A DNA stretch of 64,000 nt from positions 248,001 through 312,000 of the forward strand of contig NZ_VJVZ01000002.1 in assembly GCF_007097145.1 (NCBI RefSeq), given 5' to 3'. Origin of the DNA: Flavobacterium zepuense. Its GTDB lineage: Bacteria; Bacteroidota; Bacteroidia; Flavobacteriales; Flavobacteriaceae. The first letter of the stretch is position 1. Each line of letters begins with the position of its first letter. The notes beneath the pieces are model-generated. The model was not told the DNA's origin. It searched no databases and worked only from the letters and a program-made list of their open reading frames with translations. The position numbers were made by a program, and so were the translations under genes. This document shows positions 1-8,563 of this stretch, one piece after another.

Positions 1-2135
1 CTACGCCCAATATGTTCCGCACAGCATCGGGGGCGCCCGGCCCTGCCTATTACCAGCAGCAGGCCGACTATAAAATGGATATAGAGCTTGATGATAAAAA
101 CACCAAACTGTACGGTACAGAGACTATTACTTACCATAACAATTCGCCCGAGGCGTTAGAGTATTTGTGGGTGCAATTGGATCAGAACCAGCATGCGGCA
201 GATTCGCCATCCAAGCTTATCGACAGCCAGAAAATGAACCCGGCTTATAATGCGAGTGGCTTTACCCGCGAATATATGGAGCAGGAGTTTGATGGCGGCT
301 TTAAGCTGGAGTATGTAAAAGATGCTGCCGGTAAACCTATGAAATATACGGTAAACCAAACCATGATGCGAATAGACCTGCCAACGCCGTTAAAGCATGG
401 CGAGCAGTTGTCTTTCTCTATAAAATGGTGGTATAATATTAATAATTACCAAATTGTAGGTGGCCGTAGCGGCTACGAGCATTTTGCAAAAGACGGCAAC
501 AACCTGTACGTTATTGCGCAATTTTACCCACGTATGGCGGTGTATAATGATGTTGAAGGCTGGCAGAACATGCAGTTTTGGGGCGCAGGCGAATTTGCGC
601 TGCCTTTTGGGAATTTTGACGTGAACATTACCGTACCTGCCGACCATATCCTTGACGGTACCGGCGAACTGCAAAACCGTAAAGAGGTGCTTACTGCCGA
701 CCAGTTTAAACGTTACGAACTGGCTACAAAAACGTATGATAAACCTGTGGTTATTGTAACCCAGGCCGAAGCCGAAGCATCATCTAAAGGTTTTTCGGAT
801 AAAAAGAAAACATGGAAGTTTAAGGCAACCAATGTGCGCGATTTTGGCTTTTCATCTTCACGTAAGTTTATTTATGATGCTATGGCGGTTAAGCTGTCGG
901 AGAAATCGGTTATGGCACTATCGCTGTACCCGCCGGAGGCTAACCCGTTTTGGGGCGAAACCTCTACAAAAGTGGTAGCTCATACGCTAAAAACCTATTC
1001 TAAATACACGTTCGATTACCCCTATCCTAAAGCCATTTCTGTTTCGGCGGCAGACCAGGGAATGGAGTACCCTATGATATGCTGGAATTTTGGCCGCCCT
1101 GATGAGGCTGGCTTTATGAGCGACCAGGTTAAATTTGGCATGATAGGCGTTGTAATTCACGAAGTGGGGCACAACTTCTTCCCGATGATCGTAAACTCTG
1201 ATGAAAGGCAGTGGACCTGGATGGATGAAGGGCTTAATACGTTTCTACAATATTTAACCGAGCAGGAATATATGCCCAACTACCCGTCGCGCCGTGGCCC
1301 TGCTGCCAAGATAGTACCATATATGGCAGGTGAGCAAAAGTTCTTAGAGCCTATAATGACCAACTCAGAGTCCATTCACCAGTTTGGCTCTAATGCCTAT
1401 GCTAAGCCTGCTACAGGTTTAAATATGCTACGCGAAACCATTATGGGCCACGACCTGTTTGACCACGCTTTTAAAACCTACGCTACCCGCTGGAAGTTTA
1501 AGCATCCAACCCCGGAGGATTTTTTCAGGACTATGGAAGATGCCTCAGCGGTAGACCTTGACTGGTTTTGGAGGGGATGGTTTTACACTACCGATTATGT
1601 AGATATGGGCATTATGGAAGTAAAACAATACTATGTTACCGAGACCAAGCCTAAAGATACCGAAGATCCTAAAATTAAGCGTGGCAGGTTCGATCAGGAG
1701 CAGGGGCCGTTTGTATATATGATTGCTAATGATGCTGATGCCAAAAAGAATAATGCCAAACCTTTAGATACTAAAGAAGTTAAACTGCTTAATGAATATA
1801 TTCAGGAGAAATTTTCACCGGAAGAAAAAGCAAAATTAAAACAGCCTAAATATTTTTATGAGGTTACTTTTAATAAGCCGGGCGGAATGCTTATGCCTAT
1901 AATTGTACAGCTTACTTTTGAGGATAACACTACAGAGACTACTACCTTCCCGGTACAGATATGGAGAAAAAACAATCAGACCGCAATAAGGGTTTTTGCT
2001 ACAGATAAGCCGGTTAAAAAAATTACACTCGATCCTAAACTGCTTACTGCCGATGTAGATGTTACCAACAACACCTGGCCATCTGAAGCTGTGCCAAATA
2101 AATTTGACCAGCTTGAGGGTAAAACCAAGAAGTAA
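1..2135 (+). CDS. M1 family metallopeptidase (aminopeptidase), 5' truncated by window edge
   Basis: Zinc aminopeptidase that trims N-terminal residues from peptides, probably periplasmic or outer-membrane associated as in other Bacteroidota. The zinc motif HEVGH lies at about 1158-1172 and the third ligand Glu follows 18 residues later in WTWMDEGLN, the HExxH-x18-E spacing of family M1. The frame is open upstream of the first ATG (position 12) to the window edge, and the protein there begins inside the conserved SGAPGPxYxQ region, so the true start and signal peptide lie outside. About 710 residues are visible, with a beta-sandwich-like tail after the catalytic domain. The M1 assignment is firm; substrate preference cannot be read from sequence. 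Confidence 0.93.
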   Translation, partial: TPNMFRTASGAPGPAYYQQQADYKMDIELDDKNTKLYGTETITYHNNSPEALEYLWVQLDQNQHAADSPSKLIDSQKMNPAYNASGFTREYMEQEFDGGFKLEYVKDAAGKPMKYTVNQTMMRIDLPTPLKHGEQLSFSIKWWYNINNYQIVGGRSGYEHFAKDGNNLYVIAQFYPRMAVYNDVEGWQNMQFWGAGEFALPFGNFDVNITVPADHILDGTGELQNRKEVLTADQFKRYELATKTYDKPVVIVTQAEAEASSKGFSDKKKTWKFKATNVRDFGFSSSRKFIYDAMAVKLSEKSVMALSLYPPEANPFWGETSTKVVAHTLKTYSKYTFDYPYPKAISVSAADQGMEYPMICWNFGRPDEAGFMSDQVKFGMIGVVIHEVGHNFFPMIVNSDERQWTWMDEGLNTFLQYLTEQEYMPNYPSRRGPAAKIVPYMAGEQKFLEPIMTNSESIHQFGSNAYAKPATGLNMLRETIMGHDLFDHAFKTYATRWKFKHPTPEDFFRTMEDASAVDLDWFWRGWFYTTDYVDMGIMEVKQYYVTETKPKDTEDPKIKRGRFDQEQGPFVYMIANDADAKKNNAKPLDTKEVKLLNEYIQEKFSPEEKAKLKQPKYFYEVTFNKPGGMLMPIIVQLTFEDNTTETTTFPVQIWRKNNQTAIRVFATDKPVKKITLDPKLLTADVDVTNNTWPSEAVPNKFDQLEGKTKK

Positions 2136-2185
2136 GTGTTAAATTTTATAAAAATATAAGTGCTTATTTGTAATTAGTTGCGTGA

Positions 2186-2219
2186 TTGTAAGGCGTTTTA
2201 GTAATATTTGTTATTTTTG
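2186..2219 (+). promoter_or_regulatory. Bacteroidetes-type promoter for the T9SS cargo gene at 2244
   Basis: TTG at 2186-2188 and TATTTTTG at 2212-2219 match the TTTG/TAnnTTTG consensus with a 23-base spacer. The predicted start of transcription is about 20 bases before the ATG at 2244. Confidence 0.5.
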
Positions 2220-2243
2220 GGCAACTTAAAAATATATGCCCTT

Positions 2244-3275
2244 ATGAAAACAAAATTACTTTTACCTGCTTTATTATTATCAATTGCCGGCTTTGCTCAG
2301 GAGCCAATAGGTTCTTTTTACAGCTCTACCATTGTAGATGGTGCTGTTAACGAAGACAAATACCTTTTAGTAGATTCTGAAACGCCTATTGACCAGAGTG
2401 CGGCAGGTGCCAACGTGGTTTGGAATTTTGATGGACTTACCGAATATACTCAATCCTATACCAGTGTTATTATTCCGTCTGCGGCAGATATAGCAGAGTA
2501 CCCAACTACAAACTGGAAAGTACAAACCAGGACAATTACCGGTAATGGAGAGAATATTACAAATTACTTTTTAAACGTAAACGACATTGGCGGTACATCA
2601 TTAACCGGAGCAGAAGCATCGGGCATAGTGCTTAACTACAGTACAAACAATGCTTTTTTAGGCGATTTTCCCATTAGCTACGAATATACGAACACCGATC
2701 AGGTTGCCGGGAATTTTGAAGGCCAGGGCGTAGAAGGTACTTTTACAGGCACAGGTACTGTTACAGTTGATGCTTATGGCACACTTACAGTAAACGAAGG
2801 TATTGCCGATGCAACTCCTGTTACCCGTTTAAAAACCGTTCAAAACCTTACGCTTAACTATCTTGGCTTTCCTGTAGGTACACTTGAGCAAACCATTTAC
2901 AGTTATTATAATACAGATGTGCTTGCGACGGGTCCAATATTCAGAAGTATTACTACACACGTAGTTGTAGAAAGTGCAGAAGTAGACCAAACGGTAGAGT
3001 CGTATGAGTCTTATGAGGCAACAGCACTTAATGTTAAAGACATTACTTTAGCATCAAACAAACTTTTGGTTGTTCCTAACCCTGTAAACAATGTACTTCA
3101 TTTTGAAGGTAATACAGTTGTGAACTCGGTAAGCATTGCTGATATTACCGGTAAAATTGTTTTAATTGCCAATACCGCTAATGATATTAATGTAGGCGCT
3201 CTTAATTCAGGCGTTTACTTTATTTCGACACAAACTGAAACAGGAGTTCAGTTTACAAAAATAGTTAAGCAATAA
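2244..3275 (+). CDS. Secreted protein with T9SS type A sorting domain, function unknown
   Basis: A 343-residue exported protein. It starts at MKTKLLLPALLLSIAGFAQ, a clear signal peptide; the upstream in-frame start at 2208 would overlap the promoter and is rejected. The body is Thr/Asn/Gly-rich and probably beta-sandwich, with no enzyme motif I recognise. The last ~70 residues (VVPNPVNN, then ITGKIV, then SGVYFIS, ending KIVKQ) are a type A T9SS C-terminal domain, so the protein should cross the outer membrane by the type IX system and be cleaved or anchored at the surface. It stands alone, with its own promoter and a strong downstream terminator. Confidence 0.85.
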   Translation: MKTKLLLPALLLSIAGFAQEPIGSFYSSTIVDGAVNEDKYLLVDSETPIDQSAAGANVVWNFDGLTEYTQSYTSVIIPSAADIAEYPTTNWKVQTRTITGNGENITNYFLNVNDIGGTSLTGAEASGIVLNYSTNNAFLGDFPISYEYTNTDQVAGNFEGQGVEGTFTGTGTVTVDAYGTLTVNEGIADATPVTRLKTVQNLTLNYLGFPVGTLEQTIYSYYNTDVLATGPIFRSITTHVVVESAEVDQTVESYESYEATALNVKDITLASNKLLVVPNPVNNVLHFEGNTVVNSVSIADITGKIVLIANTANDINVGALNSGVYFISTQTETGVQFTKIVKQ

Positions 3276-3298
3276 TAATTGCTAACAGCCATAAATTT

Positions 3299-3340
3299 AA
3301 AACCGGTTGTGTAATTTAAATTGCACAACCGGTTTTTTCG
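3299..3340 (+). terminator. Rho-independent terminator after T9SS cargo gene
   Basis: An almost perfect palindrome, AACCGGTTGTG at 3301-3311 pairing with CACAACCGGTT at 3324-3334, continues through the AT-rich centre and is followed by a T-run. Confidence 0.85.
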
Positions 3341-3404
3341 TTAAATAAGATTAAAATTCACTTAAAAGCACATCCGGAAACCCATTTAAAAACGTATTTA
3401 TAAT

Positions 3405-3412
3405 TACATTTG
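3405..3412 (+). promoter_or_regulatory. -7 element TACATTTG for tatA operon
   Basis: TACATTTG matches TAnnTTTG and ends 18 bases before the tatA ATG at 3431. No convincing -33 TTTG is visible. Confidence 0.4.
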
Positions 3413-3430
3413 TATATTAAATTTAATGTT

Positions 3431-3730
3431 ATGTTTGGAATAGGAGGCGGAGAGCTATTTTTTATCATACTGGTAGTGCTTATGCTTTTCGGGAGCGATA
3501 AGATACCCGAAATTGCACGTGGCCTTGGCCGTGGTATGCAACAACTTAAAGATGCTACTAACGAAATTAAAACCGAAATTCATAAAAGTGCTGATGTAGA
3601 AGGTCTTAAAAAGACTTTTACAGAAATTGGTACCGGTGATATAGAAAATAATATTACTGCCGAGATTAATAAGGTAAAAGAAGACGTGGATATTGAAGAT
3701 TTATCGGGCCCTATAAAACGCATGAAATAA
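3431..3730 (+). CDS. tatA: Twin-arginine translocase subunit TatA/TatB family
   Basis: Small component of the Tat pathway, which moves folded proteins across the inner membrane. Starting at MFGIGGGELFFI gives the canonical layout: a short periplasmic N-end, one membrane helix (residues ~6-22), the FGSDKIPEIARGLGRGM hinge and amphipathic helix, then a charged tail of ~60 residues. The upstream in-frame start at 3410 overlaps the -7 element and is rejected. It is translationally adjacent to the PAP2 gene (stop TAA directly followed by ATG), suggesting one mRNA. Sequence alone does not separate TatA from TatB roles; flavobacteria usually have a TatA-like copy of this length. Confidence 0.9.
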   Translation: MFGIGGGELFFIILVVLMLFGSDKIPEIARGLGRGMQQLKDATNEIKTEIHKSADVEGLKKTFTEIGTGDIENNITAEINKVKEDVDIEDLSGPIKRMK

Positions 3731-4345
3731 ATGATTAAAAGACTGGCAGAATTAGACAGGGATTTGTTTGTATTCCTAAACTCCCTGGGTTCAGAAACGT
3801 TCGATCCGCTTTGGGAACTTATTACTAAGTTTACAAGCTGGATCCCTATTTTTGCAATTATCTTCTACCTAACATTTAAAAGGCTGGGCTGGCGGCATGC
3901 CATGCTGGTTGTAGGTATGATAACTCTTTTGTTATTGCTTACAGATCAAACTACCAATTTAATTAAGAATGGCATACAAAGGCTTCGCCCAGGCAATAAT
4001 CCGGAGATAGCTACTATTATAAGGGCTGTTGTAAAGCGCCACTCGTTTAGCTTTATATCTGGCCATGCCTCAAACTCTATGGCGGTAGCTTTCTTTTTAT
4101 ACAGGGTAATGCACCCTTATTTAAAGTATATGGGCTTTTTCTTTTTATGGCCGTTAATATTTGCTTACAGCCGTATATATCTTGGCCTGCACTATCCCGG
4201 CGATATTCTTGCAGGATACCTTTATGGCTTATTTACCGGCTGGCTTATACTTAAACTATACATTTATTTACGCGACAGGTTTTTCCCTAAAGAGCAGGAA
4301 GATTTAGATAACCCTACTAACAGTGAGCCCATCACGAATGGGTAA
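3731..4345 (+). CDS. PAP2 family membrane phosphatase
   Basis: Integral-membrane acid phosphatase of the PAP2 superfamily, acting on lipid phosphates such as undecaprenyl pyrophosphate or phosphatidic/lipid A phosphates. All three catalytic motifs are visible: KNGIQRLRP (KX6RP), FISGHAS (the (P)SGH motif with the proton-donating His), and SRIYLGLHYPGD (SRX5HX3D). There are about five membrane helices. The 204-residue length is normal for the family. It begins one base after tatA ends. Its last 42 bases overlap the end of the convergent O-methyltransferase gene. The exact substrate is not deducible. Confidence 0.9.
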   Translation: MIKRLAELDRDLFVFLNSLGSETFDPLWELITKFTSWIPIFAIIFYLTFKRLGWRHAMLVVGMITLLLLLTDQTTNLIKNGIQRLRPGNNPEIATIIRAVVKRHSFSFISGHASNSMAVAFFLYRVMHPYLKYMGFFFLWPLIFAYSRIYLGLHYPGDILAGYLYGLFTGWLILKLYIYLRDRFFPKEQEDLDNPTNSEPITNG

Positions 4346-4945
4346 CAAAACCGTTTCTACACGGGGGTCTTCTTTAAGCAGCAAATTATATTCTAAAAGT
4401 ACTTTAGTGCTCTTGTCGTTCGCCTTTACAGGCTCTAGCACCTTACCGCTCCACAATACATTATCGCTAAGTATAATACCGCCTTTGTTCATAAGGGGCA
4501 CAATCATCTTAAAATAATTGGGATAATTCTCTTTATCAGCATCAATAAAAACAAGGTCGAATTTCTTGTTTAGTGTTGGGATAATCTCAAGTGCATTTCC
4601 TAAATGCTGGATTATCTGTGCATTCCACTGCGATTTATCAAAATATTTCTTCTGAAAATCGTACAATTCCTCATTGTTGTCAATCGTATCTAAAGTACCG
4701 TCTTTACGAAGCCCTTCGGCTAAGCTTAAGGTAGCATAACCGGTAAAAGTTCCAATCTCTAATATATGCTGTGGGTTAACCAATTTGGCTATCATACTCA
4801 GAATTCTGCCCTGAAAATGCCCGCTAAGCATGCGCGGCTGCAATACCTTTTGGTGTGTTTCGCGGTTAAGTGCGGCTAAAAGTTCAGGTTCATTTTCGCT
4901 GTGCAAGGCGGCATAATCTTCAAGTTCTTCCGATATGAAATGCAT
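4304..4945 (-). CDS. Class I SAM-dependent O-methyltransferase (COMT-like family)
   Basis: Cytosolic methyltransferase of the family 3/catechol O-methyltransferase type, which moves a methyl group from SAM to a hydroxyl, usually with a divalent metal. Visible motifs are the SAM-binding LEIGTFTGYATLSLAEGL, the central acidic FDLVFIDADKENY (metal/SAM region) and LSDNVLWSGKV, all hallmarks of this family. Its 213 residues are normal. The gene runs against the PAP2 gene and overlaps its 3' end by 42 bases. It has its own promoter (-7 at 4960-4967). Physiological substrate unknown. Confidence 0.9.
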   Translation of the reverse strand: MHFISEELEDYAALHSENEPELLAALNRETHQKVLQPRMLSGHFQGRILSMIAKLVNPQHILEIGTFTGYATLSLAEGLRKDGTLDTIDNNEELYDFQKKYFDKSQWNAQIIQHLGNALEIIPTLNKKFDLVFIDADKENYPNYFKMIVPLMNKGGIILSDNVLWSGKVLEPVKANDKSTKVLLEYNLLLKEDPRVETVLLPIRDGLTVSRVI

Positions 4946-4959
4946 GGTATACTTTTTTA

Positions 4960-4967
4960 CAAAGGTA
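4960..4967 (-). promoter_or_regulatory. -7 element TACCTTTG for the O-methyltransferase
   Basis: On the minus strand TACCTTTG lies 14 bases upstream of the ATG at 4945. The -33 box is not obvious. Confidence 0.45.
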
Positions 4968-5052
4968 ACAATTGCCCCTTAAAGAATAAATTATACTAAA
5001 TAGCGCTCCATAAGTAATAAACGATTATTTTTATAGCCTGTAAATCAACCTT

Positions 5053-7335
5053 ATGAAAATAAAAATTACTTTATTAGTACTGTTTTTTGCTACAATAAGC
5101 CAAGCCCAGGTTAGCAACCAGGGGCAGCCACAAAGCTGGAGCCTAAATAATATAGAAAATCCTGAGGCAGTAGTTATGCCCCAATTTGATTTAAAAGCAT
5201 TGCGGGCTGAAGATAAAATTAACGACGCAAAGCAGGATAAGCCGTACCGCTATGGGCACGAATTTTTAGTAGACCACACCCTGCAAAATAGCGGTAAATG
5301 GACAACCCTGCCTAATGGCGACAGGATATGGAGAATGCGCTACCTGAGCAAAGGTGCACAAACACTAAACTTTTTGTTTACCGACTTTTATATGCCTAAA
5401 GGTGCAACCCTATACTTGTATAATGCCAACCATACCGATTTGCTTGGCGCTTATGATGATAAGCAAAATAATGCCCAGAGGGTTTTGGGTACCTGGCTGG
5501 TAGCGGGAGAAGATATAACGATAGAGTATTTTGAGCCCGCCGAACAGGCAGGGCAAGGCAAGCTTGAAATTTTTAAAGTAGTGCATGGCTACAGGTCATT
5601 AAGTGCTACCGAAATAGACCCGGATAGCGGGCTCAATGCTTCGGGCAGTTGCATGTATGATGTAGAGTGTTATATTGAAGGCATTAATAGCCTTAAAGAA
5701 ATAAGTAAAAAGTCGGTTGCTCTTATAATTGTTGGCAACTCTAACTGGTGTACCGGTTCACTAATCAACAATACAAGTAACGACGGCACCCCTTACTTTC
5801 TAACAGCCGATCATTGTTACTCAGATCCTTCACAATGGGCCTTTATGTTCAACTGGATAAATCCAAACCCATCTTGCGCAACAGGCATACCCAGCACGAA
5901 CAATGCGCCCAACTATCATTTAACGGTAAGTGGTGCAGAACTTAAAGCTAGGAGAGAAGAAAGCGACTTTACATTGGTAGAAATTACAACAGGCTTACCA
6001 GATGACTGGGGCCTTGTATGGTCGGGCTGGGACAGGAGCACAACCATCCCACAATTTTCCTATGGCATACATCATCCTGCGGGTGATATTATGAAGGTAA
6101 GCCTTGATTACGATTCTCCTACTATGGTTAATGATAACGGCGATTTCGGAATTGTTTGGGATATCGCTAACTGGGAAATTGGTGGCCTGCAGCCGGGATC
6201 ATCAGGATCGCCAATGTTTGATAATAATGGCAGGATACGTGGTCAGGCATGGTACATATATGGTGCTTCGGTATGCAACGGACTTAACGCAGGTGGGCAA
6301 AGCAGCGGCTATGGCAGGTTTAATGTATCATGGGATGCAGGCTCTACGCCTTCAGCCCGCTTAAAGGAATGGCTGGATCCTCAAAACACCGGAGCTTTAA
6401 CCACAGATACTTATCCTTTGCAACCTGTTTATACTGTAGATGCTAAAACTATATTTACAGAACTTGGTAACAACTGTAACAGTATTGTTGCTCCTGCCAT
6501 CCGTATAATTAATAACGGAACGCAAAACTTGACATCTGCACAAATAAATTATACACTTAATGGAGTAACAGAAGTACTTTCATGGATGGGTAACCTGGCT
6601 ACAAACGAAAGCGATGTGGTAGAGTTGCCACAATCGGCAGGTGCGGCAGGCGAAAATACTATTGCGGTTACTATAACAAGTCCTAACGGCACATCAGATC
6701 AAAACGAATCTGACAACGTTATATCAGCAATTGTTACTGTTGTAGAAGGATATCCTGCGCAGCAGATAACATTAACCCTTTTAACCGATAATTATGGCGA
6801 AGAGGTAAGCTGGGAGCTTACTAATGAAAATGGTGAGGTGCTTTATAGTGTTGAGGAAGGTGCTTATGCGAATGCAACAACTTACACTGAAGTTTTTGAC
6901 ATCGTTGATGGTGGCTGCTATAATTTTAGTATATACGACAGTTTTGGGGATGGCATTTGCTGCGCCGAAGGTAATGGCGGCTACGTATTATCAACTGCTG
7001 ATAATCAGGCAATACAGCTTGGTGGCAATTATGGCACGGGCGAGCAGACCTCATTAAGAATTGAAAGTGTTCTCTCTATAGGACAGGCAGCATTAAACGG
7101 AGAAGCAAAAGTATATCCTAATCCATCTAATGGCTTATTTACAGTAAAAGTACCATCGGGCTATAGCCCAAATTATACGGTTTATAATTTATTAGGGCAG
7201 GAAGTAACAAAAGGCTTGCTTACTAATAACTTAGATACAGTAAATTTAAGCAATGCCGCTGCCGGCGTTTACCTTTTAAAAGTTATAGATGCCGCTACGG
7301 GCAGCGAAACCTCTTTCAAACTAATTAAGCAGTAA
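5053..7335 (+). CDS. Secreted trypsin-like (lysyl endopeptidase-type) serine protease with T9SS type A sorting domain
   Basis: A 760-residue extracellular S1-like endopeptidase. The layout is a signal peptide (residues 1-18, ending SQAQ), a propeptide region to ~200, the protease domain with catalytic His in FLTADHCYS, Asp in ESDFTLVEI and Ser in GLQPGSSGSPMF, then CARDB/Ig-like and CUB-like modules (Cys-rich SFGDGICCAEGNGGY), and a type A T9SS domain (VYPNPSNG, LLGQEV, AAGVYLLKV, ending KLIKQ). The catalytic block resembles Achromobacter-type lysyl endopeptidases. Export by T9SS fits the plug gene near 30 kb. Lys specificity is inferred from family resemblance only. Confidence 0.9.
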   Translation: MKIKITLLVLFFATISQAQVSNQGQPQSWSLNNIENPEAVVMPQFDLKALRAEDKINDAKQDKPYRYGHEFLVDHTLQNSGKWTTLPNGDRIWRMRYLSKGAQTLNFLFTDFYMPKGATLYLYNANHTDLLGAYDDKQNNAQRVLGTWLVAGEDITIEYFEPAEQAGQGKLEIFKVVHGYRSLSATEIDPDSGLNASGSCMYDVECYIEGINSLKEISKKSVALIIVGNSNWCTGSLINNTSNDGTPYFLTADHCYSDPSQWAFMFNWINPNPSCATGIPSTNNAPNYHLTVSGAELKARREESDFTLVEITTGLPDDWGLVWSGWDRSTTIPQFSYGIHHPAGDIMKVSLDYDSPTMVNDNGDFGIVWDIANWEIGGLQPGSSGSPMFDNNGRIRGQAWYIYGASVCNGLNAGGQSSGYGRFNVSWDAGSTPSARLKEWLDPQNTGALTTDTYPLQPVYTVDAKTIFTELGNNCNSIVAPAIRIINNGTQNLTSAQINYTLNGVTEVLSWMGNLATNESDVVELPQSAGAAGENTIAVTITSPNGTSDQNESDNVISAIVTVVEGYPAQQITLTLLTDNYGEEVSWELTNENGEVLYSVEEGAYANATTYTEVFDIVDGGCYNFSIYDSFGDGICCAEGNGGYVLSTADNQAIQLGGNYGTGEQTSLRIESVLSIGQAALNGEAKVYPNPSNGLFTVKVPSGYSPNYTVYNLLGQEVTKGLLTNNLDTVNLSNAAAGVYLLKVIDAATGSETSFKLIKQ

Positions 7336-7343
7336 AAAGTGCA

Positions 7344-7376
7344 TTTGCATTAATTGGCAAATAGTTACTACCTTTG
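7344..7376 (+). promoter_or_regulatory. Consensus Bacteroidetes promoter abutting rlmN
   Basis: TTTG at 7344-7347 and TACCTTTG at 7369-7376 are separated by 21 bases, close to consensus. Only CAGC separates the -7 box from the rlmN ATG, so the predicted transcript would start at or within a few bases of the start codon. Confidence 0.6.
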
Positions 7377-7380
7377 CAGC

Positions 7381-8433
7381 ATGCAAACGGAGAAGAAAGA
7401 TATAAGGGCGCTTACAAAAGAACAGTTACGGGATTTTTTTTTGGCAAATGGCGATAAGGCATTCCGCGGCAACCAGGTGTATGAGTGGTTGTGGAACAAG
7501 CGTGCGCATAGTTTTGATGATATGACCAGCATAGGTAAGCCAACGCGCCAAATGCTGATGGATAATTTTGTTATAAACCACATTCATGTAGACCAGATGC
7601 AGCAAAGCAGCGACGGTACGGTTAAAAATGCCGTTCGCCTGCACGATGGACTGGTGGTAGAGAGTGTACTTATACCTACCAATACCCGCACAACTGCCTG
7701 TGTATCCAGCCAGGTTGGCTGTAGCCTTGATTGTAACTTTTGCGCAACTGCAAGGCTTAAGCGCATGCGTAACCTAAATCCGGATGAAATTTACGACCAG
7801 GTAGCTGCTATAGATGCCGAGAGCCGACTGTACCATAATAGGCCGCTGAGCAATATTGTTTTTATGGGTATGGGCGAACCTCTTATGAACTATAATAATG
7901 TGCTAAAGGCTATAGAAAAGATCACTTCGCCGGAAGGTTTAGGCATGAGCGCAAGGCGTATCACGGTTTCTACATCGGGCTTGCCCAAGATGATAAAAAA
8001 ACTGGCAGATGATAATGTTAAGTTTAAACTGGCAGTATCACTACATTCAGGTATAGATGAGGTTCGTAGTAAGATTATGCCGTTTAGTGCCAATTTTCCA
8101 TTGGCCGATCTGCGCGAATCGTTAGAATATTGGTATTCTATGACCAAAAGCCGCATTACCTATGAGTATGTGGTTTGGAAAGGCATAAACGACCGTAAGG
8201 AAGATATAGATGCCCTTGTAAGGTTCTGCAAATATGTACCCTGCAAAGTAAACCTTATTGAGTATAATCCTATTGATGATGGCGAATTTCAGCAGGCAGA
8301 TGAAGCAACCATAAATGCTTACATTAAAGCCCTTGAGCGTGCCGATATCGTGGTAAAAGTACGCCGTAGCCGTGGTAAAGATATAGACGCAGCCTGTGGG
8401 CAGCTTGCAAACAAAAACGAAACTGTTAGCTAA
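7381..8433 (+). CDS. rlmN: 23S rRNA/tRNA adenine-C2 methyltransferase RlmN
   Basis: Radical-SAM enzyme that methylates C2 of A2503 in 23S rRNA and A37 of some tRNAs. The radical-SAM cluster motif CSLDCNFC (CxxxCxxC), the upstream RlmN signature QSSDGTVKNAVRL, GMGEPLMNY, and the second catalytic Cys in DAACGQL near the C-terminus are all present. The start MQTEKKDIRALTKEQL matches the family N-end; the in-frame start at 7354 would put the promoter inside the gene. The transcript is probably leaderless. A terminator follows immediately. Confidence 0.96.
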   Translation: MQTEKKDIRALTKEQLRDFFLANGDKAFRGNQVYEWLWNKRAHSFDDMTSIGKPTRQMLMDNFVINHIHVDQMQQSSDGTVKNAVRLHDGLVVESVLIPTNTRTTACVSSQVGCSLDCNFCATARLKRMRNLNPDEIYDQVAAIDAESRLYHNRPLSNIVFMGMGEPLMNYNNVLKAIEKITSPEGLGMSARRITVSTSGLPKMIKKLADDNVKFKLAVSLHSGIDEVRSKIMPFSANFPLADLRESLEYWYSMTKSRITYEYVVWKGINDRKEDIDALVRFCKYVPCKVNLIEYNPIDDGEFQQADEATINAYIKALERADIVVKVRRSRGKDIDAACGQLANKNETVS

Positions 8434-8460
8434 TAAATCTAATTAAAACATTAGACAACA

Positions 8461-8490
8461 AAAAAAGCGGCCAATGGCCGCTTTTTATTT
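8461..8490. terminator. Bidirectional terminator between rlmN and the convergent lipoprotein-protease gene
   Basis: GCGGCC at 8467-8472 pairs with GGCCGC at 8476-8481. The hairpin is flanked by A-runs on the left and T-runs on the right, so it works in both directions. Confidence 0.85.
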
Positions 8491-8563
8491 GCAAAGATCT
8501 TGCTGTTCCCGCCCCCACGGGATCCCTGTAAAGGGCAAAGCAAAACCTGCTAATTTATTGTGT